DNA from: Paenibacillus sp. NAIST15-1
GTDB taxonomy: Bacteria > Bacillota > Bacilli > Paenibacillales > Paenibacillaceae
Length of the DNA stretch: 64,000 bases
Assembly: GCF_001894745.1 (NCBI RefSeq)
Contig: NZ_BBYF01000002.1
Coordinates: 310,001-374,000 of the forward strand
Direction: 5' to 3'
The position numbers and the translations under genes are program-made. Each line of letters starts with the position of its first letter. The stretch's first letter is position 1. Positions 52,583-62,117 of the stretch are shown in pieces. Below the pieces are notes generated by a model. The model did not search any database, was not told the DNA's origin, and saw nothing but the letters and a program-made list of their open reading frames with translations.

Positions 52583-53784
52583 AAATACTCGTAATCAATG
52601 CAGGCAGCTCCTCACTTAAATATCAGCTGTATGATATGCAGGACGAATCGGTACTGGCAGCAGGCCGTGTAGAACGTATCGGAATGGATTCCTCCATTCT
52701 CATTCACGAACCGCATCACACGGATGAAATTACAGAAGTAAGCGAAATTCTTGACCATACGATTGCGATTCGTAAAGTATTGGACAAGCTGACAGATGCT
52801 AAGGTTGGCGTAGTTAAGACGATCAATGAGATTGAAGCTGTTGGACACCGTGTCGTTCACGGCGGTGAATCGTTCAGCAATTCCGTATTGGTTGACTCCG
52901 AAGTCAAAGCGGAAATCCGTCGTCTGTTCGATTTGGCTCCACTGCATAACCCTGCTCACATGATGGGAATTAAGGCAGTAGAAACGAACTTGCCGGACGT
53001 ACCGCAAGCAGTTGTATTCGATACTGCTTTCCATCAAACGATGCCTAAGAAGGCATACATGTATGCGATCCCGAAGGTGCTCTATAAGAAGCACAAAGTT
53101 CGTCGCTACGGCTTCCACGGGACTTCCCACAACTATGTAAGCCAACGTGCGGCTGAAGTTGTTGGACGCCCGCTCGAAGACTTGAAGATCATTACTTGCC
53201 ATATCGGTAATGGCGGCAGCTTGACAGCGGTTGAAGGCGGCAAATCGATCGATACTTCGATGGGGATGACTCCGCTTGAAGGCTTGATGATGGGTACGCG
53301 CAGCGGTGACTTGGATCCAGCTGTCGTACCATTCACAATGATGAAGGAAGACTTGACGGTCAACGAAGTCAACTCCATGTTGAACAAGCATAGCGGCTTG
53401 CTTGCAATCTCTGGCTTGTCCAGCGACATGCGTGAAATTACGGATGCAATGGCTGAGGGCGAACCAAATGCTACTTTGGCATTCGAAATGTATGTATATC
53501 GCCTGCGCAAGTACATCGGTTCATATGCTGCAGCGATGGACGGCGTAGATGTGATCGTATTTACGGCAGGTGTGGGTGAGAACTCCATCGTAATCCGTGA
53601 AGCAACATGCGAGAAGCTGACGTTCTTGGGCGTTGAAATTGATCCGGAGCTGAATAAGATTCGTTCGAAAGAACCGCGTCTCATTTCGACTCCGAATTCC
53701 AAGGTTCAAGTTCTTGTCGTTCCTACGAACGAGGAGCTTATGATTGCACGGGATACTTACCGCCTTGTACAAGAATCGAAATAA
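52579..53784 (+). CDS. ackA: Acetate kinase
   Basis: A 401-residue ASKHA-fold kinase that makes ATP from acetyl phosphate. KILVINAGSSSLKYQLYD at the start, HRVVHGGESF, FDTAFHQTMP, HIGNGGS and GVGENS are acetate-kinase signatures. It is coupled to the 3-hydroxyacyl-CoA dehydrogenase (ATGA) and followed by asnS after 26 bases without a terminator, an unusual mix of overflow metabolism and translation. Confidence 0.96.
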   Translation: MKILVINAGSSSLKYQLYDMQDESVLAAGRVERIGMDSSILIHEPHHTDEITEVSEILDHTIAIRKVLDKLTDAKVGVVKTINEIEAVGHRVVHGGESFSNSVLVDSEVKAEIRRLFDLAPLHNPAHMMGIKAVETNLPDVPQAVVFDTAFHQTMPKKAYMYAIPKVLYKKHKVRRYGFHGTSHNYVSQRAAEVVGRPLEDLKIITCHIGNGGSLTAVEGGKSIDTSMGMTPLEGLMMGTRSGDLDPAVVPFTMMKEDLTVNEVNSMLNKHSGLLAISGLSSDMREITDAMAEGEPNATLAFEMYVYRLRKYIGSYAAAMDGVDVIVFTAGVGENSIVIREATCEKLTFLGVEIDPELNKIRSKEPRLISTPNSKVQVLVVPTNEELMIARDTYRLVQESK

Positions 53785-53810
53785 TTAATGCGTAAGGGAG
53801 AGAGCGATCG

Positions 53811-55106
53811 ATGACGACGACTTGTGTCATCCGCGAAGTTAGCCGTCATGTGGGCGAAGAAGTCCGCATGGGGTGCTGGCTGCACAACAAGCGTTCCAGT
53901 GGCAAGATTCAATTCCTGCAGCTGCGTGACGGTACTGGATTTATCCAGGGTGTTGTAGTGAAAAGTGAAGTGCCGGAGGAAGTCTGGGAAGCGGCGAAGA
54001 GCTTAACACAAGAGAGTTCCTTGTATGTAACCGGGACAGTTCGTGAAGAGCCACGTTCCAAGTCTGGTTTTGAAATGACTGTAACGAATGTGGAAATCAT
54101 TCAGATTACAGAGAATTATCCAATTACACCGAAGGAACACGGTGTTGATTTCTTGATGGATCACCGTCATTTGTGGCTGCGTGCACCGAAGCAGCATGCC
54201 ATCTTGACGATCCGTGGAGAAATCATTCGCGCGGTACAGCAATTCTTCGATGAGAAGGGCTTCACACTGGTGGATCCTCCGATCCTGACGCCTTCTTCTT
54301 GTGAAGGGACGACAGAGTTGTTCCATACCAAATACTTCGAAGAAGATGCATTCTTGACACAGAGTGGTCAGTTGTACATGGAAGCTGCTGCTATGGCACT
54401 CGGTAAGGTATACTCGTTCGGACCGACGTTCCGTGCTGAGAAGTCGAAGACGCGCCGTCACCTGATCGAGTTCTGGATGATCGAGCCGGAAATGGCGTTC
54501 GTCGATCATGAACAGAACCTGAAGGTACAGGAGCAATTCGTATCGCATATCGTACAATCTGTACTGAAGAACTGCCGTCCAGAGCTGGAGACGCTTGGCC
54601 GCGACACTTCCAAGCTGGAGAAATGTGTAGCGCCATTCCCACGCATTACGTATGATGAAGCAATCAAATTCTTGCAAGAGCAAGGATACGATATTCCTTG
54701 GGGTGAGGACTTCGGTGCACCGCATGAAACGGCAATCGCTGAGAAGTATGAGACGCCTGTATTCATCACGCATTATCCAACGAACATCAAGGCGTTCTAC
54801 ATGAAACCGGATCCGAACCGTCCAGAAGTTGTTCTGTGTGCGGATATGATCGCTCCAGAAGGTTACGGAGAGATCATTGGTGGATCTCAGCGTATTGATG
54901 ATCCTGCCTTAATGGAAGAACGCTTCAAGGAGCATGAACTGTCTCCAGAAGCGTACCAATGGTATATGGACTTGCGCAAATACGGTACAGTTCCACATTC
55001 CGGATTTGGACTCGGGTTGGAACGTACAGTAGCTTGGATCTGTGGGTTGGATCATGTCCGTGAGACAATTCCGTTCCCTCGCTTGCTGTATCGCTTGTAC
55101 CCATAA
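53811..55106 (+). CDS. asnS: Asparaginyl-tRNA synthetase
   Basis: A 431-residue class IIb synthetase. An N-terminal OB-fold ([20 protein letters not shown]) binds the anticodon and the catalytic domain shows motif 2 ([16 protein letters not shown]) and motif 3 ([16 protein letters not shown], then RETIPFPR). GGGAGAG precedes the ATG. The tail RLYP is typical. Conserved position before dnaD. Confidence 0.95.
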   Translation: MTTTCVIREVSRHVGEEVRMGCWLHNKRSSGKIQFLQLRDGTGFIQGVVVKSEVPEEVWEAAKSLTQESSLYVTGTVREEPRSKSGFEMTVTNVEIIQITENYPITPKEHGVDFLMDHRHLWLRAPKQHAILTIRGEIIRAVQQFFDEKGFTLVDPPILTPSSCEGTTELFHTKYFEEDAFLTQSGQLYMEAAAMALGKVYSFGPTFRAEKSKTRRHLIEFWMIEPEMAFVDHEQNLKVQEQFVSHIVQSVLKNCRPELETLGRDTSKLEKCVAPFPRITYDEAIKFLQEQGYDIPWGEDFGAPHETAIAEKYETPVFITHYPTNIKAFYMKPDPNRPEVVLCADMIAPEGYGEIIGGSQRIDDPALMEERFKEHELSPEAYQWYMDLRKYGTVPHSGFGLGLERTVAWICGLDHVRETIPFPRLLYRLYP

Positions 55107-55138
55107 GCATATTGCTTGGATTTACAGATTATGAAGAT

Positions 55139-55176
55139 CGTCCCGTATCGCAACAGCGATGCGGGGCGTTTTTTTC
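55139..55176 (+). terminator. Intrinsic terminator of asnS
   Basis: CGTCCCGTATCGC pairs with GCGATGCGGGGCG (G-U pairs), five-base loop, then seven T. Confidence 0.88.
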
Positions 55177-55291
55177 ACTAGTGACAAAGCCCTATTTCTA
55201 CTGTTTGAAAACGTTGCCAATTTAGTGCTTATCAAATAGCCGTTCGTATGAGACAATAGAGGGGTAGTGAAGCGGAGAGGGGATTTATTGT

Positions 55292-55972
55292 ATGAGTGGA
55301 GACGCTTTTCGCACCTTTGCTAAAGGGATGGCGCTAGGCATGCAATCAGGCAGCATCAGTGTGCCGTACCATCTGCTGCGCTGTTATCGACAGTTGAAGC
55401 TGAACGATACGGAGGCTATGCTGCTCATTCAGCTTATAGGCTTTAAGCAGCAGGAAATGAAGGACTTTCCGACGATTGATGAGCTGCAGGAACGAATGGG
55501 AACAGCTCCAGAACTTGTGATCAAATCACTTCAGCGCCTGTTGAAAGATGGCTTTATCAGCATTGATGAGGAGATCGATGCGGCTACGGATATTCAATAT
55601 GAGCGTTATAATCTGACTGGATTATGGGAGAAAATGGCTGTGATCGTGACGGAAGAGATACGAACGGAACGTCAGCGACTCAGACAATCATCTGCCTTAA
55701 CGGATTCGGATCAGCCGAATCTGTTCAATATATTCGAGAAGGAATTCGGTCGTCCTCTTTCACCAATGGAATGTGAGACGATAGCTGGGTGGATTGACCA
55801 GGATCACTATCCAGAGGAACTGATCTTATTGGCGTTGAAGGAAGCCGTCTTTGCAGGCAAGGTGCACTTCCGTTATGTGGATCGCATCCTGCTGGAATGG
55901 AGCCGCAACCGCGTTCGTTCGATTGAAGATGCGAAGGCTTATACACAGAAATTCCGTTCTAGTGGAAGATGA
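55292..55972 (+). CDS. dnaD: DnaD-family primosomal protein
   Basis: A 226-residue replication-restart/initiation protein. The N-terminal winged-helix part (LLRCYRQLKLNDTEAMLLIQ) and the C-terminal DnaB_2/DnaD domain (FGRPLSPMECETIAGWIDQD, FRYVDRILLEWSRN) are both present. It acts with DnaB and DnaI to load the helicase. In Bacillus nth follows directly; here it does not. Confidence 0.92.
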   Translation: MSGDAFRTFAKGMALGMQSGSISVPYHLLRCYRQLKLNDTEAMLLIQLIGFKQQEMKDFPTIDELQERMGTAPELVIKSLQRLLKDGFISIDEEIDAATDIQYERYNLTGLWEKMAVIVTEEIRTERQRLRQSSALTDSDQPNLFNIFEKEFGRPLSPMECETIAGWIDQDHYPEELILLALKEAVFAGKVHFRYVDRILLEWSRNRVRSIEDAKAYTQKFRSSGR

Positions 55973-56326
55973 GGTATGAGCTCCTGTAAGTTTGCATGGG
56001 AAAATAATTTTGAGGTTGCTGCAGAGAGGCTGTAATGGTGTTTCGGCGGCAATCTCAGATAATAATCTTATTCGGTTCTGGTTCTACGATCATGTATCAA
56101 TGGACGAACACTGATAGCTTGATATTGACCTTGATATGGAAATGTTTAAAAAATCTCCGCCTTTTACTTCTCATTTGATTTAGCCTCTACATATATTGTT
56201 CTTATCTGGATCTTTACCTTTATTTGTTGACTTTCCTTTAGTTATTCGAAACGACGATATATTCAATCTGGAGCTCTCATTCAGCTTATATGTGAGTTTT
56301 GTTAGATCGCTATGGAGGAACAACGC
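55973..56326 (+). other. 354-bp gene-free A+T-rich spacer
   Basis: No open frame with a ribosome site, terminator or repeat was found. The A+T content rises towards the right and stays high through the following gene, as expected for an acquired segment. TTGACC and TTGACT occur at about 56125 and 56230 but without matching -10 elements. Confidence 0.6.
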
Positions 56327-57238
56327 ATGATTTATTTTCAAAATAGTGCAGAAGGATCAGAAGGACTTTGCAATCAGTTAATGTCCGTTTTTCGTGCTGT
56401 TGGTGAAGCACTATATCATGCGAACGAGGGCTCTCCTACAGGAATCCTTTTACAGAATGTTCAAACGAGAACCTCGATTGATTTTGATGTTACTCCGTAT
56501 TTTCGAAGCATAGCAATCGATTGCTTCGTTGATGTACATGTTTTGCGGAAATTACTGTCAAGTCGACAGATTGATGTGAAACGCGCTGAAGAAGTACAAG
56601 CAGAAGTACGTAATCAAGCGGTTATCTGTAAAAGGTACCCGATCCGGCAGATGTCAGAAATCGAAAATAAAAATAGCGGATTGTTCATTGCCAATGCCTT
56701 TCCTTTCGCTAAGCACATCGTAGAATTATCTAATTTCATTATCGCTTCCATGTCCGAGAAGCATCAGTGGATAGCGGCTCATCTAAGAATTGAAAAAGAT
56801 TTATTGCTAATTTCCGATATAAAAAGTATGGGCCTAGAACATTATGCGGAAAGTCAGCTTCACTGTATTTATGCTTGTATGGAGGCTAAGCAAAAGGTAT
56901 CAGCCATATATTTAGCATCCGGTTTATTGGATGAAGAGTATGCAGCGATAGCAAAAGGGATACAGGAAAAAAACGGGGATATTATGATTTATAATAAAAA
57001 AATAGTGTTAGAAGGGAGCCCAAATCTGAAGCAGAAATTTGATTCCTTATGTCTAGAGGAACAAGCTTTGGTCGATTGGCTCGTATGTATTCATGCTCCT
57101 TATTTTATTGGGCCACATTCCTCATCCTTTTCATATTTAGCGGGCTACATGCGTCATTATCGTGGTTATCAACCAGATACGCTGGATTTATTTCCAACGT
57201 ATCAACCCTATTGGGATATGTGGTTTCCTTGCATATAG
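56327..57238 (+). CDS. O-fucosyltransferase-like glycosyltransferase (putative)
   Basis: A 303-residue protein. GLCNQLMSVFRAVGEAL near the N-terminus resembles the GGxNNQR...A start of GDP-fucose O-fucosyltransferases; HLRIEKD (His152, Arg154, Glu156, Asp158) matches their HxRxExD motif; and VDWLVCIHAPYFIGPHSSSF (about 250-269) resembles the C-terminal donor site. It is cytosolic by sequence. Codon use and base composition are more A+T-rich than the neighbours, and it stands where Bacillus has nth, so it was probably acquired. GGAGG lies eight bases before ATG 56327. Substrate unknown. Confidence 0.65.
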   Translation: MIYFQNSAEGSEGLCNQLMSVFRAVGEALYHANEGSPTGILLQNVQTRTSIDFDVTPYFRSIAIDCFVDVHVLRKLLSSRQIDVKRAEEVQAEVRNQAVICKRYPIRQMSEIENKNSGLFIANAFPFAKHIVELSNFIIASMSEKHQWIAAHLRIEKDLLLISDIKSMGLEHYAESQLHCIYACMEAKQKVSAIYLASGLLDEEYAAIAKGIQEKNGDIMIYNKKIVLEGSPNLKQKFDSLCLEEQALVDWLVCIHAPYFIGPHSSSFSYLAGYMRHYRGYQPDTLDLFPTYQPYWDMWFPCI

Positions 57239-57265
57239 GAGTTGTCATTCCTACACATGAATTTT

Positions 57266-57295
57266 AAAAGCCCTCTGTCTATTGTGACTGAGGGC
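57266..57295 (-). terminator. Terminator of the pro-mtn operon
   Basis: Hairpin GCCCTC/GAGGGC (57270-57275 and 57290-57295) with partial inner pairing. Read on the minus strand it is followed by TTTT, so it ends mtnB transcripts; it may also work for the convergent gene. Confidence 0.65.
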
Positions 57296-57326
57296 CTTAT
57301 CAGTTTTATGGAACAATAGCTAGAAT

Positions 57327-57971
57327 TTATTGATGAAGTGCTTGTTTGCGGTATACATATTCGAACAAAAATTCGAATGCCTCCAGATGACGTTTGGCCT
57401 CAAAGGCATTGGCACCCCAAGCATATATACCGTGCTTTCGCAGAAGAATACCCGGAATACAGGGGTCAAGAGACGCTGTAACACAGGGTACGATACGGGG
57501 GATATCAGCGTAGTTAGGTACAACAGGGATGTGAATTTTTGCGTCTTCCTCCCAAATATTAAACGCTTTAATTAATTCCACGCCTTCGACGGGTACAGCA
57601 CCACGATCTCCATATAAATCAGATACGATCGTGTTGAATACCGTATGTACGTGGAAGATGGCACCACATCCAGTGAGTCGATAGATTTCACAATGAATTA
57701 AGGTCTCGGCACTAGGTTTGAGATGAGTGGCTTCCGTTGCACGGCCATTCTCATCGACGAACAGGAAATCTTCGGGAGTATGGATCGATTTGTCTTTGCC
57801 GCTGGCTGTGATGGCAAATTGGAAGTGTTCTTCCTGGATGTCACCAACACGAACGGAGAGGTTACCGCTTGTTCCTGGGAACCAGTGGCGGCTGGCAAAT
57901 TGCTCTTTGATTGTTCGCAGCTCGGCAAGTGCCCACTGCTTCTGCTCTAAAGTGAGCGTATGCGTATTCAT
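57327..57971 (-). CDS. mtnB: Methylthioribulose-1-phosphate dehydratase
   Basis: A 214-residue zinc-dependent class II aldolase-fold enzyme of the methionine salvage pathway. FPGTSGNLSVRV, then HVHTVFNTIVSD with its metal histidines, and LLRKHGIYAWGANAFEAK are diagnostic. It follows mtnX by 43 bases and is the last gene of the operon. mtnD, usually next in Bacillus, is not present. Confidence 0.95.
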   Translation of the reverse strand: MNTHTLTLEQKQWALAELRTIKEQFASRHWFPGTSGNLSVRVGDIQEEHFQFAITASGKDKSIHTPEDFLFVDENGRATEATHLKPSAETLIHCEIYRLTGCGAIFHVHTVFNTIVSDLYGDRGAVPVEGVELIKAFNIWEEDAKIHIPVVPNYADIPRIVPCVTASLDPCIPGILLRKHGIYAWGANAFEAKRHLEAFEFLFEYVYRKQALHQ

Positions 57972-58014
57972 TCTATAGGTTGGCTCCCTTCACTTTTCCA
58001 CTTCCTCAGCCGAT

Positions 58015-58698
58015 CTACGGATGAGTTATATGTGTATTGGAATGACTCAAATGTTCAATAATATCATAAAACGTCTGGAACGGCGCATATGGAAGCTGAA
58101 GCTCATCGCATCGTTCGATTAATTGAGCTCTGGCAAACACGAAATCAGCTAATTTGGCTGCAGTAAAATCAGTGACGCTGTCGCCAATGACAATACGCTC
58201 ATACTGATCCTTAGGGAAGCGGCGCACGATAGTTGTTTTGCACATCCCGCAATCATTCGTACATGGCGGCTGACAATAATGCGGCCATGTAATCTGAATC
58301 TTATCACCACGAAAGTCACTGCCATTGCAATAGATGTTGTCGGCAGGTATTTGATAAGGCTTCAGCAGCGGATACACGAAGAAATCGATGCCGCCGCTTG
58401 TAATATATAATTCGATCCCTTCTGCTTGGCAGAACTGAACAAATTGCTCGAAACCAGGGCGAATACGTGCCTGTGTTACGGCGTATTGAATAACCTCTTC
58501 TTGCAATGAAGAAGGGAGCAAGGCGAACATTTCCCCGACCCCTTGACGAATCGACTTGCGTTCATGGATGACGTCCTGTACGATTTTGTCCCATCCAGGC
58601 GGCTCGAAATATCTAATAATCGAGACGATGTTATCATTTTCAGTTATCGTTCCGTCGAAATCACAAAAGACAACTCGAAGCTTCTTCTCGATGCTCAC
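58015..58698 (-). CDS. mtnX: 2-Hydroxy-3-keto-5-methylthiopentenyl-1-phosphate phosphatase
   Basis: A 227-residue HAD phosphatase that removes the phosphate formed by MtnW. FCDFDGTITENDN is the HAD nucleophile motif, YITSGGIDFFVYPLL motif II and VIGDSVTDFTAAKLAD motif IV. I favour the GTG at 58698, which overlaps the mtnW stop and has GGGGTG upstream; a GTG at 58713 is also in frame. Confidence 0.93.
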   Translation of the reverse strand: MSIEKKLRVVFCDFDGTITENDNIVSIIRYFEPPGWDKIVQDVIHERKSIRQGVGEMFALLPSSLQEEVIQYAVTQARIRPGFEQFVQFCQAEGIELYITSGGIDFFVYPLLKPYQIPADNIYCNGSDFRGDKIQITWPHYCQPPCTNDCGMCKTTIVRRFPKDQYERIVIGDSVTDFTAAKLADFVFARAQLIERCDELQLPYAPFQTFYDIIEHLSHSNTHITHP

Positions 58699-59924
58699 TT
58701 CTTCACACCCCACAATCCAATTGCGGCAGCCAATGGTTCAGAGATTGCGGCTCTTGCTTCTAAGGTGTCACCCTTCAAGACGGCATCAATGGCATCGACA
58801 AATGCGTGTCCGCCTGAAGCTGTTCCCATTGGATGGCCGTGAATACCGCCTCCTGCATTGACGACAACATCGTTGCCAAAATCTTGAATAATAAACGGAA
58901 CCAAGCCAGGATGTATACCCGCGGAAGGCACAGGGAAGCTTCTCTTATGTATCGCTCCAAATGAATTATTTACACTGGTAAGAGCGTGACGGATCCCTTG
59001 CGTCTCTTCTTTCGGCATTGTGACCGAACCATATGGGGATGGGAAGAGTACGAGATCAGCACCAGCTAATCGCATGAGTTTGCCAAGCAGAAGTGGGGCG
59101 GCAATTCCATGCTCCCTCGCTGGGTAGTAGGCACCGGCAAGTGCAGGATGAGCGGCGATTGGAACTGTAATATCAGGATCTTGGCTCAATCCATGCAGGA
59201 CATCGTACCCGTAGCTTAATACGTTGAAGAGCAGGGCATTTGCTCCAGCTTCGATTGCACGGAGTGCTTGTTCACGAAGGGAGAACGTAGACCCTGTTAA
59301 GTTTACGGCATATAGCAATTTCTTGCCCGTCACTTGTTCGGCACGAGCGGCAGCTTCCATACATGCGCGGACACGCATGTCGATCGGTGTGAGGGGATTT
59401 TCAAATAAAATCTCGTCATCCTTGATCAAATCAACTCCGCCAAGTGCTTGCTGGTAAAACTGCTCCTTCAAAGCTGCTAGATTATGACCGATGACAGACT
59501 TGAAAATGCTCATTAACAGTGGGCGGTCATGGACGTCCAGCAGTTCGCGAACTCCATCGATTCCATACTTAGGTCCTTGAAATGAAGCTGTAAATGCATC
59601 GGAAAAATCAATATCCAGAAGTTTAATCCGACCATCCATGGACAGCTTTCCAAAGGCCGTAACGAGCAGGGCAGGAATGTCAGGGCTAAAGTTAATGTCC
59701 GGATAAGCAATTGCAATATCCGCGTAGCGCTCCCCAAGGACATCTGATGGATGTTCCTCAATCGAGATTACCTTGCCGAGATGCTTCGACATCTCGGCCT
59801 TTCTCGCCTCAGGGAGCTCGGTCCAGCTCCCGACCGTCAATCCAACGGCAATTCCTTCGGCCTTCTTATGAAAGTCTGCACGATCATCGAACAGCCGATA
59901 GGTGGCGACGCAGTGATCTTTCAT
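58695..59924 (-). CDS. mtnW: 2,3-Diketo-5-methylthiopentyl-1-phosphate enolase (RuBisCO-like)
   Basis: A 409-residue RuBisCO-like protein of the methionine salvage pathway. GGVDLIKDDEILFENPL carries the lysine and acidic metal ligands of the barrel, and NAGGGIHGHPMGTASGGHAF is the phosphate region. It has no loop 6 lysine motif of true RuBisCO that I can see. The ATG overlaps the proC stop (ATGA), so translation is coupled to proline synthesis. Confidence 0.95.
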   Translation of the reverse strand: MKDHCVATYRLFDDRADFHKKAEGIAVGLTVGSWTELPEARKAEMSKHLGKVISIEEHPSDVLGERYADIAIAYPDINFSPDIPALLVTAFGKLSMDGRIKLLDIDFSDAFTASFQGPKYGIDGVRELLDVHDRPLLMSIFKSVIGHNLAALKEQFYQQALGGVDLIKDDEILFENPLTPIDMRVRACMEAAARAEQVTGKKLLYAVNLTGSTFSLREQALRAIEAGANALLFNVLSYGYDVLHGLSQDPDITVPIAAHPALAGAYYPAREHGIAAPLLLGKLMRLAGADLVLFPSPYGSVTMPKEETQGIRHALTSVNNSFGAIHKRSFPVPSAGIHPGLVPFIIQDFGNDVVVNAGGGIHGHPMGTASGGHAFVDAIDAVLKGDTLEARAAISEPLAAAIGLWGVKK

Positions 59925-60802
59925 TCGATTTCCCTCCCAATTTGGTGTTCCATTTCCTGAGATCGTCCTGCAGCGCGGTGCACAGCAGAAACGATGGTTC
60001 TGCCTACATGATGGGTATTCATGACGTCTATTGCAGCTTGTGTCGTGCCGCCAGGGGAGGTCACCTTGCGGCGCAGCTCAGCAGGTTCTTCCTGTGTTAG
60101 CCGTACCATTTCAGCCGCACCTAGAACAGTCTGAACGGTTAAATCCCGCGCATCCTCTTTTGTAAGTCCCCCATCTACAGCTGCTTGTATCATCGCTTCC
60201 ATGACGTAGTACAAATAAGCAGGGCCGCTGCCAGATAATCCGGTCACGATATTCATGTGCTGCTCTTCAACTTCAACTGCGATGCCGACTGCTTCGAACA
60301 TCGCCATCGCGATGGCGCGCTGTGTGTCATTGACCGCATCCGAACAGCAGATTGCAGTCGCACCGAGACCAATCGTGCTCGATGTGTTCGGCATGGTTCG
60401 AACAGCGGCAACTGGACCAAGAATATGCTCAATGGCATGAAGCGATAGACCAGCAATCACAGAAATGATAAGCGTTCCGGAGCGGAGAAGCGGCTTCAAC
60501 TCATGAAGTGCTCCTGCGGCATCCTTCGGCTTCATGCACAATACAATGACATCTGCTTCCTGCAAGAGCTGCTGTTTGCCTTCTGATGAGAGCTCTATCG
60601 TGACGCCATACTTTCGCTTCAACTGCAGAAGCCGTTCGTTATTGCTGCGATTGATCATGGAGATTTGCGAAGGCTCAGTCAGCTGCTTCGCAAGTACTCC
60701 TCTAACGATCGCTTCGGCAATAGACCCTGCACCGAAAATACTAAAGTGAAGAGACCGGAATGTGTCCTTCTCTTGTGTTTTTATTTCATTCATGATGTCC
60801 AT
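59921..60802 (-). CDS. proC: Pyrroline-5-carboxylate reductase
   Basis: A 293-residue NAD(P)H-dependent enzyme for the last step of proline synthesis. FGAGSIAEAIVRG is the nucleotide motif and GLSGSGPAYLYYVMEAM with VTSPGGTTQAAI is the C-terminal signature. I chose ATG 60802 behind GGGAGAGGA. It starts 52 bases after proA and ends overlapping mtnW. Confidence 0.95.
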   Translation of the reverse strand: MDIMNEIKTQEKDTFRSLHFSIFGAGSIAEAIVRGVLAKQLTEPSQISMINRSNNERLLQLKRKYGVTIELSSEGKQQLLQEADVIVLCMKPKDAAGALHELKPLLRSGTLIISVIAGLSLHAIEHILGPVAAVRTMPNTSSTIGLGATAICCSDAVNDTQRAIAMAMFEAVGIAVEVEEQHMNIVTGLSGSGPAYLYYVMEAMIQAAVDGGLTKEDARDLTVQTVLGAAEMVRLTQEEPAELRRKVTSPGGTTQAAIDVMNTHHVGRTIVSAVHRAAGRSQEMEHQIGREIE

Positions 60803-60854
60803 TCCTCTCCCTTCTTGCCAACACTTAAATGGAAAATAGCACTGGCGTGCGATG

Positions 60855-62102
60855 TTACTCGCGAATTTGGCCTTTGCCATATATCCGATACTTCGTGGAC
60901 GTTAGGGCAGGTAGGCCCATTGGACCTCTTGCGTGTAGTTTCTGTGTGCTAATGCCGATCTCAGCACCAAATCCGAATTCAAACCCATCTGTGAACCGCG
61001 TTGATGCATTATGGTAGACAGCAGCAGCATCAACTTCCCTTAAGAAACGGCTGGCACGGTCTTTGTTCTCGGTCACGATACATTCGGAGTGCTTCGTGCC
61101 ATAGTGAGCGATATGCTCAAGTGCTTCATCAAGCGAGTCAATGACGCGCACGTTCAGTACATAGTCGTTATATTCTGTTGCATAATCTTGTTCGGATGCT
61201 TTCTTAGCCCATGGCGCATAGGCGATTGTTCGCTCGCAGCCTCGCAGTTCAACACGATGTGTGTCAAATCCTTCAAGCAATCCTGTCAGATGGCGCTCGG
61301 CAAACTGCTCGTGTACGAGCAGAGTCTCCATAGAGTTGCATACGGAAGGGCGCTGCACTTTCGCGTTGAATGCAATTGCTTCGGCCATCTCCGGATCAGC
61401 GGACTGGTCAATATAGGTGTGACAAATTCCTGCCCCGGTCTCGATAACGGGTACAGTTGCATTTTGAACGACATTCTGAATGAGCGATGCGCCACCGCGC
61501 GGAATGACGACATCCAGCAAGCCGTTACATTTCAACATCTCGTCAACAGAAGCACGATCCGCATCTTCGATTAGCTGCAAGGCTTCAACTGGAACAGAAG
61601 TGAGCTTCAGCGCTTCATGCAGCACAGCGACAATGCGCTTGTTAGATTCCAGCGCAGAAGAGCCTCCGCGCAGTACGACCGCATTGCCTGTCTTAAGACA
61701 CAGGCCAGCCGCATCCACGGTGACATTCGGACGCGCTTCATAGATCATGCCAATTACACCTAGTGGCACACGGATTTTCTCAATATGCAAGCCGTTGGGA
61801 CGGTCAATTTTCTCAAGAACATCTCCAACAGGATCTGTCAGTTCGGCGATCTGGCGCAATCCTTCTGCCATATCTTCAATTCTTGCCTCATTTAGTGCAA
61901 GGCGATCCAATAGAGAATCTGATGTTCCCTGCTGCTTCCCTCGTTCTAGATCTTTTGCGTTTGCTTCAATAATCGAATCTGCATGTTGGACAAGCAGATC
62001 CGCCATTCTCAATAATGCTTCATTCTTCTGATCGGTTGTCAGTCGGTTCATGACTGCGGCTGCTTCTTTCGCTAACGTAGCCTTGGAAAGTACTTCACTC
62101 AT
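60855..62102 (-). CDS. proA: Gamma-glutamyl phosphate reductase
   Basis: A 415-residue enzyme of the aldehyde-dehydrogenase fold. It reduces glutamyl-5-phosphate to the semialdehyde. EARPNVTVDAAGLCLKTGNA, VIPRGGASLI and the catalytic cysteine in QRPSVCNSMETLL are visible, and the C-terminus has RGPMGLPALTSTKY. It follows proB after 15 bases, with GGGAGGC upstream. Confidence 0.97.
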   Translation of the reverse strand: MSEVLSKATLAKEAAAVMNRLTTDQKNEALLRMADLLVQHADSIIEANAKDLERGKQQGTSDSLLDRLALNEARIEDMAEGLRQIAELTDPVGDVLEKIDRPNGLHIEKIRVPLGVIGMIYEARPNVTVDAAGLCLKTGNAVVLRGGSSALESNKRIVAVLHEALKLTSVPVEALQLIEDADRASVDEMLKCNGLLDVVIPRGGASLIQNVVQNATVPVIETGAGICHTYIDQSADPEMAEAIAFNAKVQRPSVCNSMETLLVHEQFAERHLTGLLEGFDTHRVELRGCERTIAYAPWAKKASEQDYATEYNDYVLNVRVIDSLDEALEHIAHYGTKHSECIVTENKDRASRFLREVDAAAVYHNASTRFTDGFEFGFGAEIGISTQKLHARGPMGLPALTSTKYRIYGKGQIRE

Positions 62103-62117
62103 CGTACATGCCTCCCT

